A DNA stretch of 64,000 bases, from NCBI RefSeq assembly GCF_004216665.1, contig NZ_SGWY01000001.1, positions 620,001-684,000 of the forward strand, given 5' to 3'. Shown piece after piece: positions 1 to 8,059 of this stretch. How positions within the stretch are numbered: the stretch's first letter is position 1; each line of letters opens with the position of its first letter. The position numbers and the translations under genes were made by a program. The notes under the pieces are model-generated. The model searched no databases. It had not been told where the DNA came from and saw only the letters and a program-made list of their open reading frames with translations. Source of the DNA: Agromyces ramosus (GTDB lineage Bacteria; Actinomycetota; Actinomycetes; Actinomycetales; Microbacteriaceae).

Positions 1-649
1 GCGGCAGGATGATCGAGAAGAAGATCCGGAGGTGCCCGGCACCGTCGATGCGCGCCGCCTCGTCCATGTCGCGGGGGATGTTGCGGATGAACTGCACGAT
101 CAGGAACACGAAGAACGCCTCGGTCGCGAGGAACTTCGGCAGGATCAGCGGCCAGTACGTGTCGACCAGTTCGAGCTTATTGAACATGATGTACTGCGGG
201 ATGATGATCACGTGGAACGGCAGCAGCAGCGTGCCGATCATCGCCGCGAACAGGATCCCGACCCCGCGGAACCGGATCCGCGCGAACGCGTACGCGGCCA
301 GCGCCGACGAGAGCAGGGTGCCGATGACCGCCATGATCGCGATGAAGAACGAGTTCGCGAAGAACCGCCACAGCGGGGTGCCGGCGATGCCCTCGACGAC
401 CTTCACGTAGTTGTCGACGGTCGGGTTCTCGGGGATCAGGCCGGGATTCGAGGCGAACTCGCTCGACGGCTTGAACGTGGACAGGAACAGCCAGAGGAGC
501 GGGTAGAGCACGATCGCGGTCAGCGCGAGCAGCGCCACGAACCAGATGATCGTGTTGACGGTCTTGCGCTTGACGCGGCGGCGGGGCTGGGTCGTCGGTT
601 CGAGGGCGTTCTCGACGACCTCGACGCGTGGGGCTTCGAACGTGGTCAT
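1..649 (-). CDS. Sugar ABC transporter permease, MalG-type (partial, runs off left edge)
   Basis: Inner-membrane subunit of a CUT1-type carbohydrate importer. About 216 N-terminal residues are visible. A basic cytoplasmic tail of about 30 residues leads into the first membrane span (FVALLALTAIVLYPLLW), followed by the SSEFASNP-like periplasmic loop and further spans. The 3' end, which should carry the EAA loop that docks on the ATPase, has just begun at the window edge (DEAARIDGAG). The ATG start overlaps the stop of the upstream permease gene as ATGA, so the two are translationally coupled. The substrate is unknown; the adjacent glycosidase and Gfo/Idh genes suggest an oligosaccharide or glycoside. 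No ATPase gene is visible; such systems often share an MsmK/MalK-type ATPase encoded elsewhere. Confidence 0.92.
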   Translation of the reverse strand, partial: MTTFEAPRVEVVENALEPTTQPRRRVKRKTVNTIIWFVALLALTAIVLYPLLWLFLSTFKPSSEFASNPGLIPENPTVDNYVKVVEGIAGTPLWRFFANSFFIAIMAVIGTLLSSALAAYAFARIRFRGVGILFAAMIGTLLLPFHVIIIPQYIMFNKLELVDTYWPLILPKFLATEAFFVFLIVQFIRNIPRDMDEAARIDGAGHLRIFFSIILP

Positions 650-1656
650 CGGTTCTCTCCGGCGTAGTGCACCCAGGACCTCTGGGTCTTGAACAGGATG
701 AAGGCGATGATCGCCACGGCGATCACGAGCACCCACGCCATCGCCGAGGCGTAGCCCATCTGCAGGTCGGCGAAGCCGCGCTTGTAGAGGTAGAGGGTGT
801 AGAAGTTCGTCATGCCGGCCGGGCCGCCCGAGCCGTTGGAGATGATGTACGCCGACGCGAACACCTGGAACGCGTTGATGATCTCGAGCAGCAGGTTGAA
901 GAAGATCACGGACGAGAGCATCGGGATGGTCACGTTGCGGAACCGGTGCCATGGCCCGGCGCCGTCGACCTCGGCGGCCTCGTAGAGCTCCTGCGGGATC
1001 TGCTTCAGGCCCGCGAGGAAGATCACCATCGGGGCGCCGAACTGCCACACCGCCAGCAGGATCATCATCGGGATCACCAGCTGGACGTTCCCGACCCAGC
1101 CGCCGATGTCGATGCCGAAGAAGCTCAGCGAGTTGTCGACCGGGCCGTCGTTGGAGAACATCGCCCGCCACACGATCGCGACCGAGACGGATGCGCCGAT
1201 CAGCGACGGAGCATAGAACGAGGAGCGGAAGAAGCCCGAGCCGCGATCCCGGTAGTTCAGCAGCATCGCCACGCCCAGCGCCGCGGCGAGCTTGATCGGG
1301 GTGCCGACGAGCACGTACACGAGCGTGATCTGCACCGACTGGATGTAGTTCGGGTCCTCGGTGAACATCCGCACGAAGTTGTCCAGGCCTACCCACTCGG
1401 GCTCGGTGAACAGGTTGTACTTCGTGAAGGCGAGGTAGAGCGAGAAGATCATCGGGCCGACGGTCAGGCCGAGGAACCCGATCAGCCACGGCAGGAGGAA
1501 CCCGTACCCGGCCACCGTCTCCCGGCGGTTCGCCTTGCGCCTGCTCGCCGACGACGGCACCTTGCGCCCTTCATCGCGCCTGACCTGGCGCATCGCCTGC
1601 CGCACGCTTCTCGACCCGGCTTCCGCCGTGACGATCGATTCGGTTTCCGTGCTCAC
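646..1656 (-). CDS. Sugar ABC transporter permease, MalF-type
   Basis: 336-residue partner permease of a CUT1 carbohydrate importer. It has an arginine-rich cytoplasmic N terminus (residues 1-47), about six membrane spans, and the diagnostic EAA loop near residues 226-245 (EAAEVDGAGPWHRFRNVTIP), which contacts the ATP-binding subunit. I chose the GTG at 1656 because GGAGAA lies 7 bases upstream. It follows the solute-binding protein gene across a strong hairpin and overlaps the next permease by ATGA. The gene order binding protein, MalF-type, MalG-type is standard for this family. The substrate cannot be read from the sequence. Confidence 0.94.
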   Translation of the reverse strand: MSTETESIVTAEAGSRSVRQAMRQVRRDEGRKVPSSASRRKANRRETVAGYGFLLPWLIGFLGLTVGPMIFSLYLAFTKYNLFTEPEWVGLDNFVRMFTEDPNYIQSVQITLVYVLVGTPIKLAAALGVAMLLNYRDRGSGFFRSSFYAPSLIGASVSVAIVWRAMFSNDGPVDNSLSFFGIDIGGWVGNVQLVIPMMILLAVWQFGAPMVIFLAGLKQIPQELYEAAEVDGAGPWHRFRNVTIPMLSSVIFFNLLLEIINAFQVFASAYIISNGSGGPAGMTNFYTLYLYKRGFADLQMGYASAMAWVLVIAVAIIAFILFKTQRSWVHYAGENR

Positions 1657-1687
1657 GTTGGTTCTCCGGTTCCTGCGAGAAACAGTA

Positions 1688-1726
1688 CTCCGGGCCCGGC
1701 GGGGTGGTACCCCACCGGGCCCGGAG
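1688..1726 (-). terminator. Strong hairpin between binding-protein and permease genes
   Basis: A perfect 12-bp stem (CTCCGGGCCCGG with CCGGGCCCGGAG) continues after one mismatch into a 5-bp GGGGT/ACCCC stem with a 3-base loop. It starts 17 bases after the solute-binding-protein stop and ends about 30 bases before the permease start. There is no T-run. Known ABC importer operons use such hairpins to stabilise or partly terminate the message, so that more binding protein than permease is made; that role is inferred here. Confidence 0.8.
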
Positions 1727-1742
1727 TCGACTGCTTCGGCTG

Positions 1743-3047
1743 TTACTGGTTGAGGACGACGTCCATCTCGTTGAAGAACTGCTCGACGGCCTCGTCCACG
1801 GTGAGGGTGCCGAACCCGAGCTCCTGGCCGAGCTGGCGGAACTTCTCCTCGAGGGTGCCGTAGCCGACGATCGGCACGGGCGGGGCGTCGCCGAGGCGCT
1901 CGGCGATCGACTCCTCGTAGTCGCGGATCTGCTGGCCGATCGGGTCGAGCTCAGCGCCCTCGAGCATCGTCTCCGAGGCGGGGAGGCCTCGGTTGGTGCC
2001 GAAGATCGCGCCCGCCTCGGGGCTGTTCACGAGGAAGTTGACGAGCGTGGCCGCTGCCTCGGGGTGCTCGGTCGTCGAGGCGATCGAGTGCAGCATCGAG
2101 GGCTTGAGGTACAGGTCCTGCGCGCCCTCCTCGGTCACCGGCGGGGCGACGAGTCCGAGCTCGGTGTACTCGGCACCGAGGTTCGCGAGGTAGCCGGCAC
2201 CGAAGTTGTCCCAGGTCAGCTCGCTCGTGGTGAGTCCGGCGTCGAAGCCCGAGACCGGGTAGATCTCCTCGAGTCGCTGCTGCGGGATGGTGACGGCGCG
2301 AGCGTCCTCGCCCTGCTCCCAGAACGCGGCGAGGTCCTCCTCGGTGAAGTTCGGCTCGCCGTCCTCGGTGAAGAGGTCGTCACCCTTCGCGCGCTGCTGG
2401 ATCTCGAAGTTCTGGATGCGACCGGTGAAGTCGGTGCCGCCCCAGAGCGAGCCGGCTCCGGCGTCGCTGACCTCCTTGACCCAGGCGGTGTAGTCCTCCC
2501 AGTCGCCGCCCTCGAACTCCTCGACGCCGACCTGCTCGAGCAGCTTCGGGTTCGTGAAGAGGCCCCACGCGTTCGTGGAGGTCGGGATGCCGGTGGTCTC
2601 GCCGTCGACGACGCCGATCGAGAGGATGTTCTCGCTCAGCGGCTCGGTGTCGATGATGTTGCCGAGGTACGGCTCGAGGTCGAGGAGCAGGCCGTTCTCC
2701 GAGTACTGCCGGAGGTAGGAGTAGTCGAACTGCATGACGTCGGGCAGGCCGCCTCCAGCCGCCTCGGTCTGGCGCTTCTCCCAGAACTCGGGGAAGCCGA
2801 GGAAGGAGGAGTTGACCGTGATGTTCGGGTACTCCTCGTTGAACGCGGCGATGGCCTCCTCGTACAGCGCGGCGCGAACGTCGTTGCCCCAGAAGGCGAG
2901 GTTGAGGGTGACCTCCTCGTCGGGGTCGTAGGTCGCGGCCGCCTCTTCGCTGCCGCCGCCTCCCGCGCAGCCCGTGAGCACGAGGGCCGCGCTCGCGGTG
3001 ATGGCCGCTGCGGCCGCCGCCATGCGGCGCTTGCGAATGTTGAACAT
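1743..3047 (-). CDS. Extracellular sugar-binding lipoprotein of ABC transporter (family 1)
   Basis: 434-residue solute-binding protein. It has a basic N terminus, a hydrophobic segment and a lipobox LTGC (residues 24-27, with Cys27 as the lipid anchor), then a Gly/Glu/Ala-rich linker. The mature part begins VTLNLAFWGND and has the family 1 pattern DVMQFDYSYLRQY. This is the ligand-capture subunit of the importer formed with the two permeases downstream. GGGAGG precedes the ATG by 7 bases. The gene has its own promoter (TTGACC, 17 bp, TACATT) followed at once by a LacI-type palindrome, so it should be repressed without the inducing sugar. The ligand is unknown. Confidence 0.95.
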   Translation of the reverse strand: MFNIRKRRMAAAAAAITASAALVLTGCAGGGGSEEAAATYDPDEEVTLNLAFWGNDVRAALYEEAIAAFNEEYPNITVNSSFLGFPEFWEKRQTEAAGGGLPDVMQFDYSYLRQYSENGLLLDLEPYLGNIIDTEPLSENILSIGVVDGETTGIPTSTNAWGLFTNPKLLEQVGVEEFEGGDWEDYTAWVKEVSDAGAGSLWGGTDFTGRIQNFEIQQRAKGDDLFTEDGEPNFTEEDLAAFWEQGEDARAVTIPQQRLEEIYPVSGFDAGLTTSELTWDNFGAGYLANLGAEYTELGLVAPPVTEEGAQDLYLKPSMLHSIASTTEHPEAAATLVNFLVNSPEAGAIFGTNRGLPASETMLEGAELDPIGQQIRDYEESIAERLGDAPPVPIVGYGTLEEKFRQLGQELGFGTLTVDEAVEQFFNEMDVVLNQ

Positions 3048-3095
3048 CGTTGTCCTCCCGGAAACGTCTCTGTCTGCCTGGTGCCTGTCACGCTG

Positions 3096-3113
3096 TGGGA
3101 AAGCGCTTCCCCA
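3096..3113. promoter_or_regulatory. LacI-family operator
   Basis: TGGGAAAGCGCTTCCCCA is a palindrome with 8 of 9 paired positions, centred on a CpG as LacI/GalR sites are. It sits directly downstream of the inferred -10 box of the binding-protein gene, where a bound repressor would block transcription. It shares its AAGCGCTT core with the sites at 6958 and 17363. Confidence 0.85.
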
Positions 3114-3142
3114 AATGTAGCCCAGCGGGGGCGGTGGGTCAA
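3114..3142 (-). promoter_or_regulatory. Promoter of the sugar-binding-protein/permease operon
   Basis: Read on the minus strand, TTGACC (3137-3142) and TACATT (3114-3119) are separated by exactly 17 bases, a good match to a housekeeping sigma promoter. The rest of the 170-base gap, up to the glycosidase stop, is unusually AT-rich (around 3150-3180) and holds nothing else I recognise. Confidence 0.75.
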
Positions 3143-3217
3143 CCGGATGCAGAAAATCGTTTCAATTCGTTATCGGAAGGGGTGAGGTCGATCATGCGCG
3201 TCTCGCGGAACTCCCAG

Positions 3218-4150
3218 TCAACGCTGGTTTCCGGACGCCAGCCCATCGCGCGGGCAGAGCAGCCGATCGTCCACAACCACCAGGGGCGCGGCGAACACGG
3301 CGCTTCGGCGCGCTTCCGCAGCGTCGCTCGACCCGAGTTCCGAGCCGTCCCAGTGGGGATGCGTGAAGTAGTAGAGCGTCGCGGCCCCACCCTGCACGAC
3401 GACATCGCCGTGGCGGCCGAAGGTCTCGTCGCCCGCCCGGCAGCCCGGTTCTCCGAGGATGACCTCGTCGTCACCGCCCTGTCGCTCCCAGATCACCGCG
3501 TCGGTGGAGCGGTGCACGCCCATCCCCCGCCACTCGTCGACCAGCATCCACCACCAGCCGCCGAGCTCGAAGACGTTGGGTCCCTCGTGCGGCCGCCCGC
3601 CGATCGCGCGCCCCTCGACGCGCCACGACGCCAGGTCGTCGCTTGCGGCGACCCATGTGGTGGAATCGTCCGCCTCGTCCTTGTACCAGAGGCGCCAGCG
3701 CCCGTCGGGGCAGTGCGCCACGCACGCGTCGATGACGCGGTCGGAGCTCAACGGGACCTCGCCGACCATCCGCCACCGCTCGAGGTCGTCGCCCACGTAC
3801 TCGACGATGCGGCGCGCATGTCCCTCCCAGCGATCGGGGATTCCGTCGATGACCGTGAGGTACATGCGGTACCGCTCGCCGTCGTCGATCACCTCCGGCG
3901 CCCAGTGGGTCTCCTCCCCCGTGCCGAGCCCGAGGCCCGCGACCGTTCCCGCATACCTCCAGTCGAGTGCGTCGGCCGAGCGCGCGACGCCGATGCGGGA
4001 ACCGTGCACCCAGGCGACGCCGGGCTCGTCGACCGTCGCCCGTCGCTGGGTGTAGAACATCCACCACTCGCCCGTGTCCCGGTTGCGGATCACGGTCGGA
4101 TCCGTCGCGCCGTCGTGCACCGGGTCGTGGAAGAGCGCGTCGTCAGGCAC
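3218..4150 (-). CDS. Glycoside hydrolase, five-bladed beta-propeller (GH43/GH32/GH130-like)
   Basis: 310-residue cytoplasmic protein with no signal peptide. The start VPDDALFHDPVHDGATDPT has the early-blade DPT pattern where GH43-type enzymes carry the catalytic base Asp. Repeated blade motifs such as GEWWMFYT, HWAPEVI, DGRWRLWYKD and GGWWWMLVDEW are typical of these propellers. I chose the GTG at 4150 because it overlaps the Gfo/Idh stop by 8 bases (GTGCCTGA) and because the protein upstream of it is low-complexity and unlike the family. It probably hydrolyses an imported glycoside; the specificity is unknown. It is last in the PmoA-cupin-Gfo/Idh-GH operon. Confidence 0.8.
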   Translation of the reverse strand: MPDDALFHDPVHDGATDPTVIRNRDTGEWWMFYTQRRATVDEPGVAWVHGSRIGVARSADALDWRYAGTVAGLGLGTGEETHWAPEVIDDGERYRMYLTVIDGIPDRWEGHARRIVEYVGDDLERWRMVGEVPLSSDRVIDACVAHCPDGRWRLWYKDEADDSTTWVAASDDLASWRVEGRAIGGRPHEGPNVFELGGWWWMLVDEWRGMGVHRSTDAVIWERQGGDDEVILGEPGCRAGDETFGRHGDVVVQGGAATLYYFTHPHWDGSELGSSDAAEARRSAVFAAPLVVVDDRLLCPRDGLASGNQR

Positions 4151-5237
4151 GGCGCAGGTCGGTGATGGGGCTCTCGAGGCTGCGGAGCCGGTCGAGATCC
4201 CGGCGGAGCGTGTCCGGGGTGACCATCGCACCGGACGCCGCGGAGGAGTAGATCGCGGTGACGATCTCGAACGACCGCGCGGCATCCGTTGCGGTCGACG
4301 GCAGCGGCCGGCCCGACACCAGGGCGGCGTAGATGTCGCGGACGAGCGGGTCGTGGCCGCTCGCCTCCTCCACCTCGGGGAGTGCCCAGGCCGCCGCGAG
4401 GTCGGGGTCGACGTGCGGCGCGGGCGTGATGCGCCAGTGCTCGTGGCCGTGTCCGTAGAGGTGGTCGACCGTCACGGTGGCGCGCTCGGTGTCGATGCGG
4501 ATCGAGCTCGTCTCACGCGGCGAGAGGGCACTGGTGACGACGGATGCCACGGTGCCGCCGGCGAACGCGATGACCGCCGTCGAGACGTCCTCCATCTGCG
4601 TCTCGCGGGCGAGCCGCCAGAGCTGGCCCTGCACGCTCGCCCAGTCGCCGAGGAGCCAGGCGAGCAGGTCGATCTGGTGGATGCCCAGGCCGAGCGTCGG
4701 GCCGCCGCCCTCGGTCGCCCACTTGCCGCGCCACGGCACGGCGAAGTAGGCGGGGTCGCGGAACCACAGCGTCTGGCACGTCGCGACCAGGGGCCGTCCG
4801 AGCGCGCCGGAGTCGAGCAGCCCCCGCACGTGCGCGGCGGCCGACCCCGTGCGCTGCTGGAAGACGACGGCGAGTCGCCGATCGTTGCGCGCCGCGGCAT
4901 CCGTCATCGCATCGAGCTCGTCGAGCGAGAGCGCGGCCGGCTTCTCGCAGACCACGTGCAGGCCGGCGTCGAGGGCGGCGATGGCCTGCTCGGCGTGCAC
5001 GCCGGGTGGCGTGCAGACGTGCAGCACGTCGACGGTGCCGCTCGCGAGCAGGGCGTCGAGCGAGTCGAACGTCGCCGGGTCACCCCAGCGCTCGGCGAAC
5101 GCACGGGCGAACGCGGGGTCTCGATCGACGACGGCGACCAGCTCGGCGTCGGGCGTGGCGGCGAGCGCCGCGGCGTGGGCGTTCGCGATGGCGCCCGTGC
5201 CGATGATCGCGGCGCGCAGCGGGGCGTGCTCAGGCAT
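4143..5237 (-). CDS. Gfo/Idh/MocA-family oxidoreductase
   Basis: 364-residue NAD(P)-dependent sugar oxidoreductase. The N-terminal Rossmann fold starts AAIIGTGAIANAHAAAL (GxGxxA) and has the family CEKP motif at about 97-100, whose Lys lies in the active site. The C-terminal sheet domain carries the GGGPTLGLGIHQIDL stretch, with the His-x3-D typical of substrate contacts. Such enzymes oxidise sugars or sugar acids at a ring carbon, or take part in oxidation-elimination glycoside cleavage. The start overlaps the cupin stop by 8 bases and the end overlaps the glycosidase start by 8, so the genes are tightly coupled. The substrate is unknown. Confidence 0.9.
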   Translation of the reverse strand: MPEHAPLRAAIIGTGAIANAHAAALAATPDAELVAVVDRDPAFARAFAERWGDPATFDSLDALLASGTVDVLHVCTPPGVHAEQAIAALDAGLHVVCEKPAALSLDELDAMTDAAARNDRRLAVVFQQRTGSAAAHVRGLLDSGALGRPLVATCQTLWFRDPAYFAVPWRGKWATEGGGPTLGLGIHQIDLLAWLLGDWASVQGQLWRLARETQMEDVSTAVIAFAGGTVASVVTSALSPRETSSIRIDTERATVTVDHLYGHGHEHWRITPAPHVDPDLAAAWALPEVEEASGHDPLVRDIYAALVSGRPLPSTATDAARSFEIVTAIYSSAASGAMVTPDTLRRDLDRLRSLESPITDLRRA

Positions 5238-5973
5238 TGGTCTCCTTCGAGGGGGTCGTCGGGTAGCGGCGCAGGCGGCCGCACATGCCGAACGCGGCGA
5301 CGGCGGGCGACCCGGCGACGCGGGCTGCGGCGAGTCCGGGGTCGCGACCGGCCTCGAGGGCGGCGAGCCGGTCCCCGGTGTCGATGGCGGCCGCCAGCGC
5401 GCCGGCCTCCCAGCGGGAGCGCCACTCGGACGCACGCGGGGCCACGAGCGCCACCGCGCGCTCGTGGAGCCGGGCGAGCCTGGCCGCATCGACGCGGCCG
5501 TCGTCGCCGAACAGGGCGAGGAAGCCCTGCACGGCGAGGTCGCGCCGGGCGAGCGCGGCCTCGAGTCGCTCGGCGTCGGGACGCTCGGCGCCGGGGAGCG
5601 TCGCGGCCGCCCGGTAGCGCTCGGCGTCGGCGAGCACGTCGTCGGGGAAGGTCATCACGGCATCGCCGGCCTCCGGCAGCCCGGCGTTCTGCATGATGAC
5701 GCGCACCTCGAGGTCGCCGTCGTTGACGACGCGATGGATCACGCCGGGGTCGAACCACACGAGGGCCCCGGCGGCGAGCGGATGCTCCGCGAAGCCCGCC
5801 GCGTCGACGGTCTGCAGCCGCCCGTGGCCCGACACCACGAGGTACGCCTCGGCGGACACGATGTGCAGGTGCGGTGTGCCGCCGGCCAGGCCGTCGGGTG
5901 CGCGTCCGCCGTACACCTCGAGGGCGCTGACCGAGGTGGCGCCCGGGAAGACGGGTGGGGTCGGCGTGCTCAT
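5230..5973 (-). CDS. Cupin-domain protein
   Basis: 247-residue protein. Residues about 25-95 form a cupin barrel: GTPHLHIVSAEAYLVVSG resembles cupin motif 1 and LVWFDPGVIHRVVN resembles motif 2, with the His residues available to bind a metal. The C-terminal half is Ala/Arg-rich and helical, with no recognised domain. The ATG overlaps the PmoA stop as ATGA. In carbohydrate clusters such cupins often act as isomerases or sugar sensors; I cannot say which applies here. Confidence 0.75.
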   Translation of the reverse strand: MSTPTPPVFPGATSVSALEVYGGRAPDGLAGGTPHLHIVSAEAYLVVSGHGRLQTVDAAGFAEHPLAAGALVWFDPGVIHRVVNDGDLEVRVIMQNAGLPEAGDAVMTFPDDVLADAERYRAAATLPGAERPDAERLEAALARRDLAVQGFLALFGDDGRVDAARLARLHERAVALVAPRASEWRSRWEAGALAAAIDTGDRLAALEAGRDPGLAAARVAGSPAVAAFGMCGRLRRYPTTPSKETNA

Positions 5974-6911
5974 CGCGCGCCCAGCAGCCCGGGCAGTGCG
6001 GCACCGGCCGACGCGGCCAGGCCCGCCGCTCGATCGGGATCTCCCGCGCCGTCCGCGATCACGACGCCGTAGCGCAGCACGAGGGCGTCGCCGGGCGCGA
6101 CCTCGTGCTCCTCGCTGAAGAAGGGGGCGGGGCAGAGGCACGCGAACTCCTCGCTGCGCGCGAACCACTGCGGCGGGTGCTGCAGGTTGCCGGGGTCGTC
6201 GACCATCACGATCGTCGAGGCGCCGCCGCTGCCGTCATGGCGGCCCGTGAAGCCCATCCAGGGCGCGCGCGTGCCGCGGAGCTCGTCGCCGCCCGCGACG
6301 CCCGGTGCGAGCACGTGCCCGCCGGTGAACGAGCGGGGTCCGCGCCAGAAGAGGCCGCCGTAGCCGGCGTTCCCACGGCCACGGGTCGTCGGCGAGCCGA
6401 TGGGGATGTCGCGGTCGGCGGTGTTCGTCATGCGCGTCTCGAACGCGAGGAGCCAGGCGTCCTCACCGAGCGCGGATGCCGCGAGCACGCGCTCCTCGGC
6501 GAAGATCATCTCGCCGCCCTGCGTGACCCATTCGAGGCGCTCGACGGCGCGTTGGGTGCCAGACGCCGGCTCCGCGGCATCCGTCGCCTCGTCGGCCTCG
6601 AATGCGACATGCCGTTGCTCGCCGTTGTTCGCGAGCTGCACGTAGCCCTCGCCTCGGACGAAGGTGGGGCCGCCCCAGAAGTTCTCGTCGCCGACCACCG
6701 GCAGCGACCAGGCGATGCCCTTGTGCCAGACGTGGTCGTGCGGTCGATAGAGCGAGACCAGCTCGCCGCCGAGCGTGCGGACGGGGCTGACGTACGGCCG
6801 CGGCGATTCGAAGGTCGGATGGCCGGGCCGGAACACGTACTCGGCGAGGACGGCGTCGCCCAGTCGCATGAGGAGTCGATCGCCGGACTCGTCGAGGCGG
6901 ATGCGGGTCAT
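5970..6911 (-). CDS. PmoA/DUF6807-family protein in a sugar cluster
   Basis: 313-residue protein of the family named PmoA (now DUF6807), despite having no membrane spans. The pattern SPRPYVSPVRTLGGELVSLYRPHDHVWHKG, here in pieces (RPYVSPVRT; RPHDHVWHKG), is characteristic, as is the GNAGYGGLFWRGPRSF stretch. Members sit next to Gfo/Idh and glycosidase genes in many actinobacterial sugar clusters, but their biochemical role is not established as far as I know. AAGGAG stands 6 bases before the ATG. It is the first gene after the LacI box at 6958-6975, so the box probably controls the whole PmoA-cupin-Gfo-GH string. Confidence 0.82.
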   Translation of the reverse strand: MTRIRLDESGDRLLMRLGDAVLAEYVFRPGHPTFESPRPYVSPVRTLGGELVSLYRPHDHVWHKGIAWSLPVVGDENFWGGPTFVRGEGYVQLANNGEQRHVAFEADEATDAAEPASGTQRAVERLEWVTQGGEMIFAEERVLAASALGEDAWLLAFETRMTNTADRDIPIGSPTTRGRGNAGYGGLFWRGPRSFTGGHVLAPGVAGGDELRGTRAPWMGFTGRHDGSGGASTIVMVDDPGNLQHPPQWFARSEEFACLCPAPFFSEEHEVAPGDALVLRYGVVIADGAGDPDRAAGLAASAGAALPGLLGAR

Positions 6912-6957
6912 CGGTCTCCTTCGGTCGTCTTCGATCCATCGCGCTCGGTGGTTCGAG

Positions 6958-6975
6958 TGGGAAAGCGCTATCCCA
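6958..6975. promoter_or_regulatory. LacI-family operator upstream of the PmoA operon
   Basis: TGGGAAAGCGCTATCCCA pairs at 8 of 9 positions around its central CpG. It lies between the creatinase-like gene stop (6986) and the PmoA start (6911). TACGCT a few bases upstream on the minus strand could be the -10 element, with the -35 inside the preceding coding end. It is nearly identical to the site at 17419. Confidence 0.85.
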
Positions 6976-6985
6976 GCGTACACGG

Positions 6986-8059
6986 TCACCCGCGTTCGAG
7001 TTCGATCGGACGCTCGCGCCCGTCCACCCGGATCGTCGGCCAGCGCGGGTCGACCGTCAGCACCTCGATGCCGCCGGCCCCGACGAGCATCGTGTCCTCG
7101 ACCTTGGCGCCCGGCGCCGTGGGGTTCCACGCGAAGGCCTGGTCGACCTGCACGGGGTCCGTGACGGCGGGCGTGCCGCGCGGGTCGCGCCCCGCGTATC
7201 CGGCCGCGCCGCCCTGGTGATGCCGCCGCCACTCGCCGGGATCGAAGCCCGCCCGCCCGTAGGCGGCGATGCCCGCCGCGAAGGCCTCGCCGATGGTCGC
7301 GCCCACCCACGTGCCCGCGAGGAATGCGGCCTCGACATCGAGGATGCGCCGCGACGCATCCGCCTCCGACGGCGAGGCGCCCCAGCGCATCCACCGCGTC
7401 GCATTCGCGATGAGGCCGTTGCGCCGGCCGCACACCACGAGCATCGCGCGGTCGCCAATCGGCGACGCGGTGGGCAGGGGGTGCCGGTGGGCGAGTCGCG
7501 AGCGTCCGGCCACGAGCGTCACCAGGGGGTCGATGCCCCGCGCCACGAGGTCGGCCGCCAGCCGGGCGGCCACGTCGCGCTCGGCGTCGGTCGGACGAGC
7601 CGCGGCCGCGGCATCCGTGAGCGCCTCCGCGACCTCTCGACAGAGCGCGCGAAAGCGGGCGAGCTCCGCCGGCAGCAGGCTCGCCCGGGCGACGCGCAGG
7701 TCGGCCGCCGCGTCGGCCTCGTCGAGGTCGGCGGCGCCGCCGGGCACGAGCACGTCGTGCCACGGCACGCGCGTCACCGCCAGGTCGAGGGAGGGGCCGA
7801 CCTCCTCGGCCGCCAGACGATCGGCCTCGTTGTCGAAGACCCGCAGCTCGTCGCCGTCGGGGCGCACGACGACCGCGACCACGGGGTCGCCGGCGAGGGA
7901 CACGTGCGTGCGCGCGCCGTCGAGGTACCACGCGACGGCGGTGTGCGAGCGGAGCACGATCGACGCGGCGCCCCGCCGGTCGAGCAGGTCGAGCACGCGA
8001 CGACGCTTCACGGCACGGTCGACGATCGAGGGGGCGGATGCCGCGACGGGCGCGCTCAT
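6986..8059 (-). CDS. Creatinase/aminopeptidase P-like (M24 fold) protein, probably without metal
   Basis: 357 residues with the two-domain layout of M24 enzymes: an N-terminal creatinase-type domain (to about residue 145) and a C-terminal pita-bread domain. The C-terminal half keeps a His region (WRRHHQGGAAGYAGRD) and a Glu region (GAKVEDTMLVGAGGIEVLT). In the stretch that normally supplies the two metal-binding Asp residues it reads MLVVCGRRNGLIANATR, with Cys and Asn in their places. It is therefore probably creatinase-like or non-catalytic rather than a peptidase. The ATG overlaps the LacI stop (ATGA), so it is co-expressed with the regulator. Confidence 0.78.
   Translation of the reverse strand: MSAPVAASAPSIVDRAVKRRRVLDLLDRRGAASIVLRSHTAVAWYLDGARTHVSLAGDPVVAVVVRPDGDELRVFDNEADRLAAEEVGPSLDLAVTRVPWHDVLVPGGAADLDEADAAADLRVARASLLPAELARFRALCREVAEALTDAAAAARPTDAERDVAARLAADLVARGIDPLVTLVAGRSRLAHRHPLPTASPIGDRAMLVVCGRRNGLIANATRWMRWGASPSEADASRRILDVEAAFLAGTWVGATIGEAFAAGIAAYGRAGFDPGEWRRHHQGGAAGYAGRDPRGTPAVTDPVQVDQAFAWNPTAPGAKVEDTMLVGAGGIEVLTVDPRWPTIRVDGRERPIELERG

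Noticed and set aside
4151-4285. N-terminal extension of the GH43-like gene
   Set aside because: The extra 45 residues overlap the Gfo/Idh end, are Arg/Ser/Pro-rich and unlike the family; the GTG at 4150 gives a normal N terminus.
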